Shown here piece after piece: positions 36,111 to 43,980 of a stretch of 64,000 bases of DNA. The stretch's first letter is position 1. Each line of letters opens with the position of its first letter. This DNA is from Candidatus Planktophila limnetica (GTDB taxonomy: Bacteria; Actinomycetota; Actinomycetes; Nanopelagicales; Nanopelagicaceae): NCBI RefSeq assembly GCF_002288365.1, contig NZ_CP016782.1:1240001-1304000 (forward strand), written 5' to 3'. The notes beneath the pieces were generated by a model, which was not told where the DNA came from, made no database searches, and saw nothing but the letters and a program-made list of their open reading frames with translations. Made by a program: the position numbers and the translations under genes.

Positions 36111-36886
36111 TACCAAACTTTCCAAGGAGCCGTGCCCTGCTCCCACATTTCTGTAAGCATTGTTGTTTCGCGATAGGTATCCATTGGTTGCCAAAAACCC
36201 TTATGTTTAAATGCCATCAATTGACCTTCTGCGGCAATTTGTGAAAGTGGCTCATTTTCTAGAACCGAATTGAAATTTAAATAATTAAAGATCTCTGGCT
36301 CGAAAACAAAGTAACCTGCGTTAACCCAATTTTCTCCCTTTGGTTTTTCCTGAAATTGATTTACTTTGCCACCATTATCTATGTCCAGCACCCCGAATCT
36401 TGAAGCCGGCTGAACAGCGCTCAAAGTTGCAATTCGTCCGTGTGACTTATGAAATCTTAACAATTCGTCGATGTCTATGTCGGCCACACCATCACCATAG
36501 GTACACATAAATGTTTCATTTCCGACATACTTTTTTATCTGATGAAGTCGTCCACCTGTTGGTGTAAGCGGGCCAGTGTCGGATACTGTAACTGTCCAAC
36601 CAAATTCTGGCAATTTTCCAAGTAATTTCGTGCTACTACTTCCGTTTCCATTAATCTCAATCGTAAAATCTAAATTCATCGTTTCAAAATTTCGAAAATA
36701 CTCTCGAATTACTTCAGCCTTGTAGCCAGTACAGACGATAAAATCTTGATGTTTATAATGTGCAAACGTTTTCATAATGTGCCATAGGATCGGTTGCGAA
36801 CCGATTGGAACCATCGGTTTAGGGCGAAATTCGGTTTCTTCCCTCAGTCTTGTGCCGAGTCCCCCGGCAAGTAGCACAACTTTCAT
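36110..36886 (-). CDS. rfbF: Glucose-1-phosphate cytidylyltransferase
   Basis: Makes CDP-glucose from glucose 1-phosphate and CTP, the first step to CDP-linked deoxy sugars. 258 residues, the usual length. Nucleotidyltransferase motif VVLLAGGLGTRLREET with RPKPMVPIG, then PILWHIMKTFAHY, GDGVADIDIDELLRFH, TLSAVQPASRFGVL and WQPMDTYRETTMLTEM; these are characteristic of RfbF. ATG at 36886 follows TAGGAT by six bases, marking a leaderless first gene of the operon rfbF-dehydratase-methyltransferase-epimerase-reductase-glycosyltransferase. Confidence 0.92.
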   Translation of the reverse strand: MKVVLLAGGLGTRLREETEFRPKPMVPIGSQPILWHIMKTFAHYKHQDFIVCTGYKAEVIREYFRNFETMNLDFTIEINGNGSSSTKLLGKLPEFGWTVTVSDTGPLTPTGGRLHQIKKYVGNETFMCTYGDGVADIDIDELLRFHKSHGRIATLSAVQPASRFGVLDIDNGGKVNQFQEKPKGENWVNAGYFVFEPEIFNYLNFNSVLENEPLSQIAAEGQLMAFKHKGFWQPMDTYRETTMLTEMWEQGTAPWKVW

Positions 36887-36892
36887 ACTTTA

Positions 36893-36898
36893 ATCCTA
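36893..36898 (-). promoter_or_regulatory. -10 box of the rfbF operon (leaderless start)
   Basis: TAGGAT on the minus strand, six bases before the rfbF ATG. No matching -35 was found at the usual distance. Confidence 0.6.
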
Positions 36899-36908
36899 CC
36901 CTTGTCAC

Positions 36909-36936
36909 TTGCCACAACCATGTCAGATAGTAAAAT
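36909..36936 (+). promoter_or_regulatory. Candidate -35/-10 promoter for the methyltransferase gene at 36989
   Basis: TTGCCA (36909-36914), 16-base spacer, TAAAAT (36931-36936). A start near 36943 would give a leader of about 46 bases. Unlike most promoters here it shows a -35-like element. Confidence 0.45.
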
Positions 36937-36988
36937 ATGTAGGGTGATTCCAGCTATTTCGTTTCGTGTCCGAGTTGCGTAGCGCAAA

Positions 36989-37975
36989 ATGAAGTCAACC
37001 CCTCAAACTCCTAATCGTTTACAAAATCTATGTGACGAACACATAGGAAAAGTTTCTGATAAATGGGAATCTTATATTGATATTTATGATGAACTATTTC
37101 AAGAGATTTATGGTTCTGTAGAATCCATTTTAGAAATAGGTATTCAAAATGGTGGATCTTTGGAAATTTGGAGTTCTTATTTCCCAGTTGCGAGAAAAAT
37201 ATTTGGAATAGATATTAATCCTAAGTGCAAATTATTGAAGTTTAAAGATGAAAGAATTAAAGTATTTGTTGGAGATGCAAATACGCGTGAAATGGTGAAT
37301 ATGATTTCGGAAGGAAGCACTTTTTTTGATATTATTATTGATGATGGATCTCACGTAAGTTCCGATATTATTCGTACCTTTGCATTATATTTTCCGAAAT
37401 TAAAATCCGGAGGAACTTATATAATTGAGGATCTCCATGCAAGTTACTGGGAATCCCATCAAGGAGCCCTGAATTATAATTTCTCATCTATTGAATTCCT
37501 AAAAAAATTAGTTGATGTTGTTAATTTTAGTCATTGGGGGACAGATATGTCGCCTAGCGAAATATTGCAATCATTTATTAATCTTTACAACTTAGATCTT
37601 GAACCTGATTTATTGTTAAGTATCGGGAGTGTGTATTTTCAAGATTCTATTTGCGTCATTACAAAATCATCTCCTGCCGAGAACCCTCTCGGCGTTCGCA
37701 GGATTTTCGGCAAAGATGCCTCTATAGATGATTCTGTAATTTCATTCAATCATTCAACCAGTGCAACCCCCACGCAATATACAAACTCACTTTTTAATTT
37801 ATTTGTAGATGATGAACTCATTTTAAAATTTGCCCAGAATACTGCTGAATTGACTACAAAAATTGAAAACATAGAGGATGAATTACGGGTAATAAAATCA
37901 TCGGCCTCTTGGCGTTATACTAAGAAGTTACGCCAAATTAGATATTTAATGTCTAAATTTTCTCAGAAAAAGTGA
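36989..37975 (+). CDS. Class I SAM-dependent methyltransferase, sugar O-methyltransferase-like
   Basis: 328 residues. The SAM fold starts near 45 (ESILEIGIQNGGSLEIWSSYF), with FGIDINPKC, VFVGDAN, DIIIDDGSHVSSDIIRTF and GGTYIIEDLHASYWESH, as in macrolide-sugar O-methyltransferases of the MycE type. A C-terminal coiled coil (TAELTTKIENIEDELRVIKS) leads into SASWRYTKKLRQIRY, a module similar to that in the glycosyltransferase at 30030. Very AT-rich, like the rest of the island. No clear Shine-Dalgarno; ATG at 36989 follows a 13-base palindrome. Confidence 0.78.
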   Translation: MKSTPQTPNRLQNLCDEHIGKVSDKWESYIDIYDELFQEIYGSVESILEIGIQNGGSLEIWSSYFPVARKIFGIDINPKCKLLKFKDERIKVFVGDANTREMVNMISEGSTFFDIIIDDGSHVSSDIIRTFALYFPKLKSGGTYIIEDLHASYWESHQGALNYNFSSIEFLKKLVDVVNFSHWGTDMSPSEILQSFINLYNLDLEPDLLLSIGSVYFQDSICVITKSSPAENPLGVRRIFGKDASIDDSVISFNHSTSATPTQYTNSLFNLFVDDELILKFAQNTAELTTKIENIEDELRVIKSSASWRYTKKLRQIRYLMSKFSQKK

Positions 37976-37997
37976 TTCTTAATTATTGAAAACTTTC

Positions 37998-38645
37998 TTA
38001 GTCCAACCGCACAACACCACTTGGCGTCATAACGTGCACGGCAACAATTCCAGAATCCCCGTCATTCGCCGAAGCAGAAACCCATTCAACTTCAACGTCT
38101 GATCCAATAGCCGCATGAAGCTCTGAACCAAGCCATTCCTCAATTCGAGATTCATCGCCAGCAATTTCAACTTTAACAATCTTTGCAATTGCTTTTCCAT
38201 CTGTTGATGGGTGATCAAGTGAAAGCCATTCAATAAAGAATGGGAGTTGCTTGTCTTCTAAAGTTCCAAGAACGCCAATTTGCTTCCACGCTAAATCTTT
38301 TCCATCTGGCTTTGTACGGTGACCATCTACGGCTGCGCGGCCTAGGCGCTTTTCAATCTTTGAAACATCATCAACTGCAACTACCCATGTAAGCCAACCG
38401 CCACCTTCTGCAGCGCGCTGTGAAACTGCTTTACCAAAAGGAGTTGAATCAGATGAAGGATGATCAAGTGGGCAAACAACTTCTAGATAGTGACCATTTT
38501 GTAATGGAAGCGTGAAGTTACGTGTGCCAAAACGTGGATGAATACCGCCATCAACAAATGTGCTGCCAAGGCGAGCGCCAAGGCGTTGAACGGTGTCGGC
38601 TAGTTGATCATGGGAAGTGACATATGAGACATGGTCTAAGCGCAT
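37998..38645 (-). CDS. Glyoxalase-like (VOC superfamily) protein
   Basis: 215 residues with one vicinal-oxygen-chelate-like half at the N-terminus (RLDHVSYVTSHDQLADTVQRLGARLG, then NGHYLEVVCPLDHP) and a second part (WLTWVVAVDD, PFFIEWL); this matches the glyoxalase-like family found singly in actinobacteria. Substrate and metal unknown. The ATG at 38645 is preceded by a TAGATT box five bases upstream, close to but not exactly the leaderless pattern. Base composition returns to that of the housekeeping genes here, marking the right edge of the island. Confidence 0.78.
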   Translation of the reverse strand: MRLDHVSYVTSHDQLADTVQRLGARLGSTFVDGGIHPRFGTRNFTLPLQNGHYLEVVCPLDHPSSDSTPFGKAVSQRAAEGGGWLTWVVAVDDVSKIEKRLGRAAVDGHRTKPDGKDLAWKQIGVLGTLEDKQLPFFIEWLSLDHPSTDGKAIAKIVKVEIAGDESRIEEWLGSELHAAIGSDVEVEWVSASANDGDSGIVAVHVMTPSGVVRLD

Positions 38646-38706
38646 GGGTAAATCTAACCCTATGAAAAGGGGTGCTTTTTACCATTTAGCGTGCGTGAAA
38701 CAAGAG

Positions 38707-40191
38707 TTACAGAGCGGTACTGAGGTCACATTTCAGGTCCGTGGCAGGGATATTGCCGGTGATGAAATAAGTATCGACTGACTTGTCAACGCAAGCTGAT
38801 CCTCGGCCGTGACCGGTGTGGCCATCGCCGTCCAGAGTAATAAGTCGTGAATTTGTAATCAGCTTGTGCAGTGCAACCGCCCATGAATATGGCGTAGCAG
38901 GATCACGGAGTGTGCCGATAACAATGATTGGAGTTGTCTTTACCTGCTTAATCTTTATCGGTTGCTTAATGCCCTTGAAGTACTTGCAAGAAATCCCTGA
39001 GTACGCCAGATACGGACCAAATACAGGAGCTTGTTCTTTAAACATCTGCGCATCCTGCGCAATCTGTTCATTCGTTCTCGCATCGTTCCAATCCAAACAA
39101 TCAATAACAAATCCCGAATCACCTTCATTACTCGGATAGGTTCCATTGAGTTGTCGGCCTGTGTATGCATCGGCAAGAGTAAGGAACATAAATCCGTTGC
39201 CTGTCTGTGCTTGCTTGAGTGCAATGCGCAGCATTGGCCAACCAGATTCGTTGTCATAGAGCGCCGACGCCGTACCAAGCACAACAAGTGATTCTGTCGC
39301 AATGCGCTTTGAACGAGTGGTCAGTGGTTTCTTTGCAACCGAATCAAACAAATCCGTGAAGTATTGCTTTGTCGCATCTTTTGGTAGTGGACAGGTATCT
39401 AGTTGCAAGCAATCCTGAATAAACGCATCCAGTGCATTGTCAAAACCAACTGCTTGTGTGAGCGATTGTTGTACTGGCGTTGCATCTGGATCTATCGCAC
39501 CATCTAGAACGAGTCTGCCAACTTTGTCTGGAAAGAGTTGCGCATAAATAGTGCCCAGGTATGTGCCGTAAGACTTGCCGAGATAATTTAGTTTGTCATC
39601 GCCCAGCACTGCACGAATTACATCCATATCCCGTGCTGCGTTTTCTGTGCTGTATGCGGTTAAGTTCTTTGTATTTTTCTCACACTTAGCAACATAATCC
39701 TGTGCATCTTTAACTAATGATTCAAACTCTGCTGGATTATCTGGCTTTGAATCCGATGCGTAATTAGCATCTGTTTCATCATCTGTTAAGCAGCGAATAG
39801 GTGCACTACGCCCAACCCCGCGTGGATCAGAGCCCACGATGTCAAAGAGTGCCAGCAGCTGCGGGCTAACTATGTATTCAGCGCTATAGGCGTATTCCAC
39901 ACCGGAAGCACCAGGTCCCCCTGGGTTAACAAACATTGACCCAATGCGATCTTCTTTATTGCTTGCTTCGTGCTTAAGAACTGAAATCTTAAACGTTCCA
40001 AGTTTTATGTTTTCATAGTCAATCGGCACCAACACATCTGTGCACAGCATCGTGTCATAGCAGGTGCGCCACTTAATCCGTTGCTCTTGAAAATCCTGCA
40101 GCGTCTCTAGCTTTACCGGCTTCACTTGTTGAACACAGCCACTGAGCATCAGCGCAGCAATAGCGAGCGCGGTGATTAAACGAGTTCGCAC
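38707..40191 (-). CDS. Lipoprotein alpha/beta-hydrolase with TAP-like C-terminal domain (secreted peptidase family)
   Basis: Probably a tripeptidyl-aminopeptidase-like hydrolase attached to the cell surface. 494 residues: lipoprotein signal with lipobox LSGC (Cys near 19), alpha/beta-hydrolase core with oxyanion region NPGGPGASG, SDPRGVGRS, nucleophile elbow GKSYGTYLG, and C-terminal TAP-like part with GTLRDPATPYSWA and GDGHTGHGRGSACVD (catalytic His). The start is GTG at 40191, overlapping holB by 16 bases. Such enzymes probably feed on peptides outside the cell. Confidence 0.9.
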   Translation of the reverse strand: MRTRLITALAIAALMLSGCVQQVKPVKLETLQDFQEQRIKWRTCYDTMLCTDVLVPIDYENIKLGTFKISVLKHEASNKEDRIGSMFVNPGGPGASGVEYAYSAEYIVSPQLLALFDIVGSDPRGVGRSAPIRCLTDDETDANYASDSKPDNPAEFESLVKDAQDYVAKCEKNTKNLTAYSTENAARDMDVIRAVLGDDKLNYLGKSYGTYLGTIYAQLFPDKVGRLVLDGAIDPDATPVQQSLTQAVGFDNALDAFIQDCLQLDTCPLPKDATKQYFTDLFDSVAKKPLTTRSKRIATESLVVLGTASALYDNESGWPMLRIALKQAQTGNGFMFLTLADAYTGRQLNGTYPSNEGDSGFVIDCLDWNDARTNEQIAQDAQMFKEQAPVFGPYLAYSGISCKYFKGIKQPIKIKQVKTTPIIVIGTLRDPATPYSWAVALHKLITNSRLITLDGDGHTGHGRGSACVDKSVDTYFITGNIPATDLKCDLSTAL

Positions 40192-41324
40192 ATTAACGCT
40201 TCTATTGTCAGCAGCGGTGCTGCATTAAATCCCAGAGCCTTGCGAGCCTTCATAACCGCATCCAAACGCTGAATCGTCTTGTGTGTAGGAACAACACTTG
40301 CAATTGCGTTTATCTCTTGCGCCATTTCTAGATTAATCAGCGCATCAATGTGTCCTGACTGAACCATCATGATGTCGCGATATAACGTAGCAATATCAAG
40401 CAGGGCCGCATCGAGTGAATCTCTGACCATGCGGGTTGTGCGAGTCTTTTGTTCTTTCTCCAACTCCTTTAGCGCCTTTGATCCACCACTTGCCATTCCG
40501 CGTCCTGTGGCGCCTTTGCCGTATGCCTGTGCAAGTTCGTCCTGTTCTTTCTCATCGCGTATTTCTGCAGCAGCCTTTGCATCCTCTGTTGCAATATCAA
40601 CAAGGCGCTGTGCGGCCTTAAATGCATCAGATACGTTATTGAGTTGTGTGACAGATTTTAAAATCTCTTTACGGTTGCTGCGCACATGTTCGTTTGTGGC
40701 AATGTATTTTGCGCGACCGATGTGTCCTTGGCTCACACGCGCTGCAAAGTCAGCCATTTGAGGTGATATGCCATCGCGCGATTGCAAAACAGCAGCAACA
40801 TCTTTTGTGCTTGGCGTAACCAACTGCATGTGACGACAGCGTGAGCGAATAGTGGGCAAAACATCATGAAGTGTGGGAGCACAGAGCAACCAGACTGTGC
40901 GATTGCCAGGTTCTTCAATTGCTTTTAAAAGCGCATTAGCTGCTGATTCGGTTAACCGATCAGCATCTTCCATAACAACCACGCGCCATCCACCCATAGA
41001 AGGCGCCCATGCAACGCGTGTTAGTAATTCTCTTACTTCATCTATCTTGATAGACAGTCCTTCTGTGCGAATGATTTCAACATCTGGATGTCCGCCATTG
41101 GCCGCCGATAAACACGCGTTGCATGTGCCACAACCAAGATCAGGACAGATGAGAGCTTGTGCAAAGGCCACAGCAGCACTGGAGCGACCGCTGCCAGGTG
41201 GGCCTGTAAAGACCCACGCATGTGTCATCTCTTGTGTCTCTTCACCATTTTTTGCAGAGAGCACTGCGCCTTGTAACTTGGCAATCATGTGCTCTTGTCC
41301 AACGAGTGTGTCAAAGACGCTCAT
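40176..41324 (-). CDS. holB: DNA polymerase III delta' subunit
   Basis: Clamp-loader subunit of the replicase. 382 residues: AAA+ fold with GPPGSGRSS (P-loop variant; the usual lysine is Arg), zinc-binding cysteines in CPDLGCGTCNACL, VVVMEDADRLTESAANALLKAIEEP and the LPTIRSRC arginine-finger motif (SRC). A long Lys/Glu-rich insert follows near 255-290. The loss of the P-loop lysine is normal for delta', which does not bind ATP. The start overlaps the MFS-tmk gene by four bases. Confidence 0.93.
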   Translation of the reverse strand: MSVFDTLVGQEHMIAKLQGAVLSAKNGEETQEMTHAWVFTGPPGSGRSSAAVAFAQALICPDLGCGTCNACLSAANGGHPDVEIIRTEGLSIKIDEVRELLTRVAWAPSMGGWRVVVMEDADRLTESAANALLKAIEEPGNRTVWLLCAPTLHDVLPTIRSRCRHMQLVTPSTKDVAAVLQSRDGISPQMADFAARVSQGHIGRAKYIATNEHVRSNRKEILKSVTQLNNVSDAFKAAQRLVDIATEDAKAAAEIRDEKEQDELAQAYGKGATGRGMASGGSKALKELEKEQKTRTTRMVRDSLDAALLDIATLYRDIMMVQSGHIDALINLEMAQEINAIASVVPTHKTIQRLDAVMKARKALGFNAAPLLTIEALMCELV

Positions 41325-43384
41325 AGCTTTCTCGATGCGCGACGCTTCGTCTTTGTCTTTTTCTGCTTTTCAGAGTTGCGCTTAAGCGCTGGTAATTCAC
41401 CAACTCGAGAAATAATCTGTTCATGGATGTCATCGATATCTTGCAGACCATCAACAATTAAGTAGCGCTCTGGGTCCATCGCAGCGATTTGTAAGAACTC
41501 GTTTCGCACACGCTCATGAAAAGCAAGTGGTTCTGCCTCCAGGCGGTCGCGGCTTTTTAGTCTGCCAAGACCAACATCTGCTGGCATATCAATAATGATT
41601 GTCAGTGTGGGAAAGAGTGATTCTGTGGCCCAACGTGAAATACGCGCCACTTCATTTGGTTGCAGCACGCGACCAGCCCCTTGATATGCAATGGATGAAT
41701 CAAAGTAACGATCAGTGATAACAACGTCGCCGCGATCAAGTGCTGGACGAATAAGTGAGAAAACATGGTGCGCGCGATCGGCAGCGTAAAGCAACGCTTC
41801 AGCCCGTGGTGAGATTGCACCTGTTTCGTGTCCTAGCAAAATCTTGCGTAAGCCTTGTCCTAAATCTGTGCCGCCTGGTTCGCGTGAAAGAACAACTTCT
41901 TCGCCTTCTTTTTCTAGCCACTTCTTAAGTAATTTTGATTGCGTAGATTTCCCTGTGCCTTCTCCACCTTCGAAAGCAATGAATACACCTTGAACAGGAG
42001 CACCTGTAATTGAACCGAGTTCTCCTTTAAGCGCATTTGTTATATCTGACCACAAAGAAACATTGGGGCGATCTTTCATATGGTTATATGAAATAGAGCC
42101 GATGATTGCGGCCACGATGCCTGCTAGTAAAAATGTTATCTGTGCGCCGTTATAAGTTAACTCTGAGTTACGAAACTTATAAGTGTGCTGGCCAAAGGCT
42201 GCTGCAATAAGTGGCGAAATAGCAAGAACTGCAACGAGTGTGACCCGAATAAGTGATTGCACGAATGCAAATGTGCGACCCCGCACATCATCATGTACTT
42301 CCATGCCAAGCATGGTGAAGCCTGTGACCCAACAAAGACCTGAGAATGCACCGAGGAAAATAACTGTAATAACTGAAAGAACAAGGTTTGGAATCAGTGC
42401 AAGTAAGACAAGGAATAAGCCAGCAGTTGTTAGCGATGCTCCAAATAGTCGACGACGAGAGAATTGTGCAAAGACTTTTGGACCTGCTGCTATACCGAGT
42501 GCAAGGCCCGTAAAGACTGCGCCAAAGAGAACTCCGTATGCAGCTTCACCGCCACCTAGATCGCCCACAAAGGTGCGTGCAAGACCAATGACGGCCCCCG
42601 CTGCTGCGAATGCACCAACCATGCCAACAATAAGTCCACGAATGATCTTTGAACCAGAGACTGCTTTCCATCCTTGCAAGAGTGATTTAGCAACTCCTGC
42701 TTCTGTGCCCTTCTTATCTTCACTTGCTTGTGGAATCTCGTGTAATCCCCAAATTGTGTATGCAGCAAATGCAAAAGATGCAGCGTTTATATAGAGCGCA
42801 ATATCAACTGCGTTGCCAGCAAAAGTTGGCAAGAACGCACCGATAGCGCTGCTAAAGAGTGCGAGGATAGAAAAGATAATCGCAGCAACAGGGGCGGTGC
42901 CATAGGCGGCTAATAATGAAACTTGATTAGCACTTTCTAATTTATTGCGTGGCACAAGATTGGGAACCGATGCATCTTTGGCAGGTGACCAAAAGAGCGT
43001 GATGCACTCGACCAAGATGGTTGCTGTGTAGAGCCAAAAGTAATTGTGAACGATTGGAATAGATATATAGAGCGCTGTGCGCAAGATGTCGCAGACAACC
43101 ATAAGTTTGCGACGATCAAAGCGATCTGCAATAACTCCTGCAAGTGGTCCTAAGAATACTGACGGTAATAAACGCGCAATAAAAACACCTGCTATTGCAA
43201 AGTTTGCTTTTGCATAGCTATCACCAGAGAGTTGTTGAGCGAGTGCAGTCGTTGCAAGTAATCCAAGCCAATCACCAAGGGAAGAAAACACCATGGCGTT
43301 CCAAAGTTTGCGAAATGCGGGAATCGCTAAGACTCCACGCGTTTCATCCTGCGCCGGGGCAGCAGGTCTTGGAAGTGAGGACAT
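41321..43384 (-). CDS. tmk: Fusion of an MFS permease and thymidylate kinase
   Basis: 687 residues. Residues 1 to about 450 are an MFS transporter with around 12 membrane segments (VFIARLLPSVFLGPLAGVIADRFDRRKLM between early segments); from about 475 a complete thymidylate kinase follows, with P-loop FEGGEGTGKSTQS, REPGGTDLGQ, LLYAADRAHHV and DRYFDSSIAYQG. The tail is strongly basic. The kinase makes dTDP for DNA synthesis. Such MFS-dTMP kinase fusions are known in actinobacteria. ATG at 43384, seven bases after TAGGAT on the minus strand. Followed by holB, as in Mycobacterium. Confidence 0.93.
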   Translation of the reverse strand: MSSLPRPAAPAQDETRGVLAIPAFRKLWNAMVFSSLGDWLGLLATTALAQQLSGDSYAKANFAIAGVFIARLLPSVFLGPLAGVIADRFDRRKLMVVCDILRTALYISIPIVHNYFWLYTATILVECITLFWSPAKDASVPNLVPRNKLESANQVSLLAAYGTAPVAAIIFSILALFSSAIGAFLPTFAGNAVDIALYINAASFAFAAYTIWGLHEIPQASEDKKGTEAGVAKSLLQGWKAVSGSKIIRGLIVGMVGAFAAAGAVIGLARTFVGDLGGGEAAYGVLFGAVFTGLALGIAAGPKVFAQFSRRRLFGASLTTAGLFLVLLALIPNLVLSVITVIFLGAFSGLCWVTGFTMLGMEVHDDVRGRTFAFVQSLIRVTLVAVLAISPLIAAAFGQHTYKFRNSELTYNGAQITFLLAGIVAAIIGSISYNHMKDRPNVSLWSDITNALKGELGSITGAPVQGVFIAFEGGEGTGKSTQSKLLKKWLEKEGEEVVLSREPGGTDLGQGLRKILLGHETGAISPRAEALLYAADRAHHVFSLIRPALDRGDVVITDRYFDSSIAYQGAGRVLQPNEVARISRWATESLFPTLTIIIDMPADVGLGRLKSRDRLEAEPLAFHERVRNEFLQIAAMDPERYLIVDGLQDIDDIHEQIISRVGELPALKRNSEKQKKTKTKRRASRKL

Positions 43385-43425
43385 GGGGACAATCCTATCT
43401 AAGGCTCAGACAGGGCTAATTGAGC

Positions 43426-43698
43426 CTATTTAATGCCTTTTGCTCTGTAGATATCACGGCGGTGCCCAATTTTAATTACTAATACTTCAAGCCGATTTTA
43501 CTCAAAGGTGTAAATCACTCTGTAATCCCCGCTTCGAACACGATAGCCCTCACGGCCGCTGAGTTTTGTAGCTTTTGGCGGAAGTGGGTTCTCTGCAAGC
43601 AGCACAAAAACGCCTGCGATTCTTAATTGATCTTTCTTGGGAATCTTGTTTAGAGCTTTGACTGCAGAAGAAGAAATGTGAACTGTATAGCGAATCAC
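43426..43698 (-). pseudogene. RelE/ParE-type toxin interrupted by an in-frame stop
   Basis: mRNA-cleaving toxin partner of the antitoxin at 43695. It starts at a GTG (43698) overlapping the antitoxin stop by four bases. Sixty-six codons are open (RYTVHISSSAVKALNKIP onwards, through GYRVRSGDYRVIYTFE), then TAA at 43498-43500. The same frame then continues NRLEVLVIKIGHRRDIYR and on to a TAG at 43426-43428. The downstream part is exactly the conserved RelE C-terminus, with HRRDIYR basic and Tyr residues used in catalysis. A full gene would encode 90 residues. GAA to TAA is a one-base change that would explain it. Confidence 0.82.
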
Positions 43699-43943
43699 GC
43701 AATACCTAAGTCGGCCTTCACTTGAGCCCAAGGAATCATCTTTGATTTACTTGCAATCGCTTTATCAAAGTCAGCGATATCTTCTAGTTCTTCCATTGAA
43801 TCCAGAAACTTTTCAAAGAGCGAAGGGTTAATTAAAACCGCTACTGGCTTGCCATGCTTAAGTATTTGAACAGGCTTCTTTTGCGCATCTTCAACTGCTT
43901 CGCTGAAGTTCTCGCGGGCCTCTGTGACTGAAAGTTTTTCCAT
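43695..43943 (-). CDS. Antitoxin of the Phd/YefM family
   Basis: 82 residues. N-terminal DNA-binding region typical of Phd/YefM: MEKLSVTEARENFSEAVEDAQKKPVQILKHGKPVAVLI, followed by an acidic C-terminal toxin-binding helix (FLDSMEELEDIADFDKAIASK). Binds and neutralises the RelE-type toxin and represses its own promoter. The ATG at 43943 is chosen because a TACAAT box lies exactly six bases upstream; a TTG at 43958 is inside that promoter. The toxin is disrupted, so this antitoxin may be an orphan. It sits between topA and the MFS-tmk fusion. Confidence 0.87.
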   Translation of the reverse strand: MEKLSVTEARENFSEAVEDAQKKPVQILKHGKPVAVLINPSLFEKFLDSMEELEDIADFDKAIASKSKMIPWAQVKADLGIA

Positions 43944-43949
43944 ATTCAG

Positions 43950-43979
43950 ATTGTACAATACTTATGCCTATTTGTACAA
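43950..43979 (-). promoter_or_regulatory. Promoter and twin-palindrome operator of the toxin-antitoxin pair
   Basis: Two copies of the palindrome TTGTACAA lie at 43951-43958 and 43972-43979, 21 bases apart (two helical turns). The first overlaps the -10 box TACAAT (43955 down to 43950 on the minus strand). The core TGTACA matches that described for the E. coli YefM operator. Confidence 0.7.
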
Positions 43980-43980
43980 A

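Noticed and set aside
42183-42794. 203-codon open frame on the plus strand opposite the MFS domain
   Set aside because: Shadow of the membrane-protein codons on the other strand; translation is Arg/Thr/Pro/Ala-rich with no domain.
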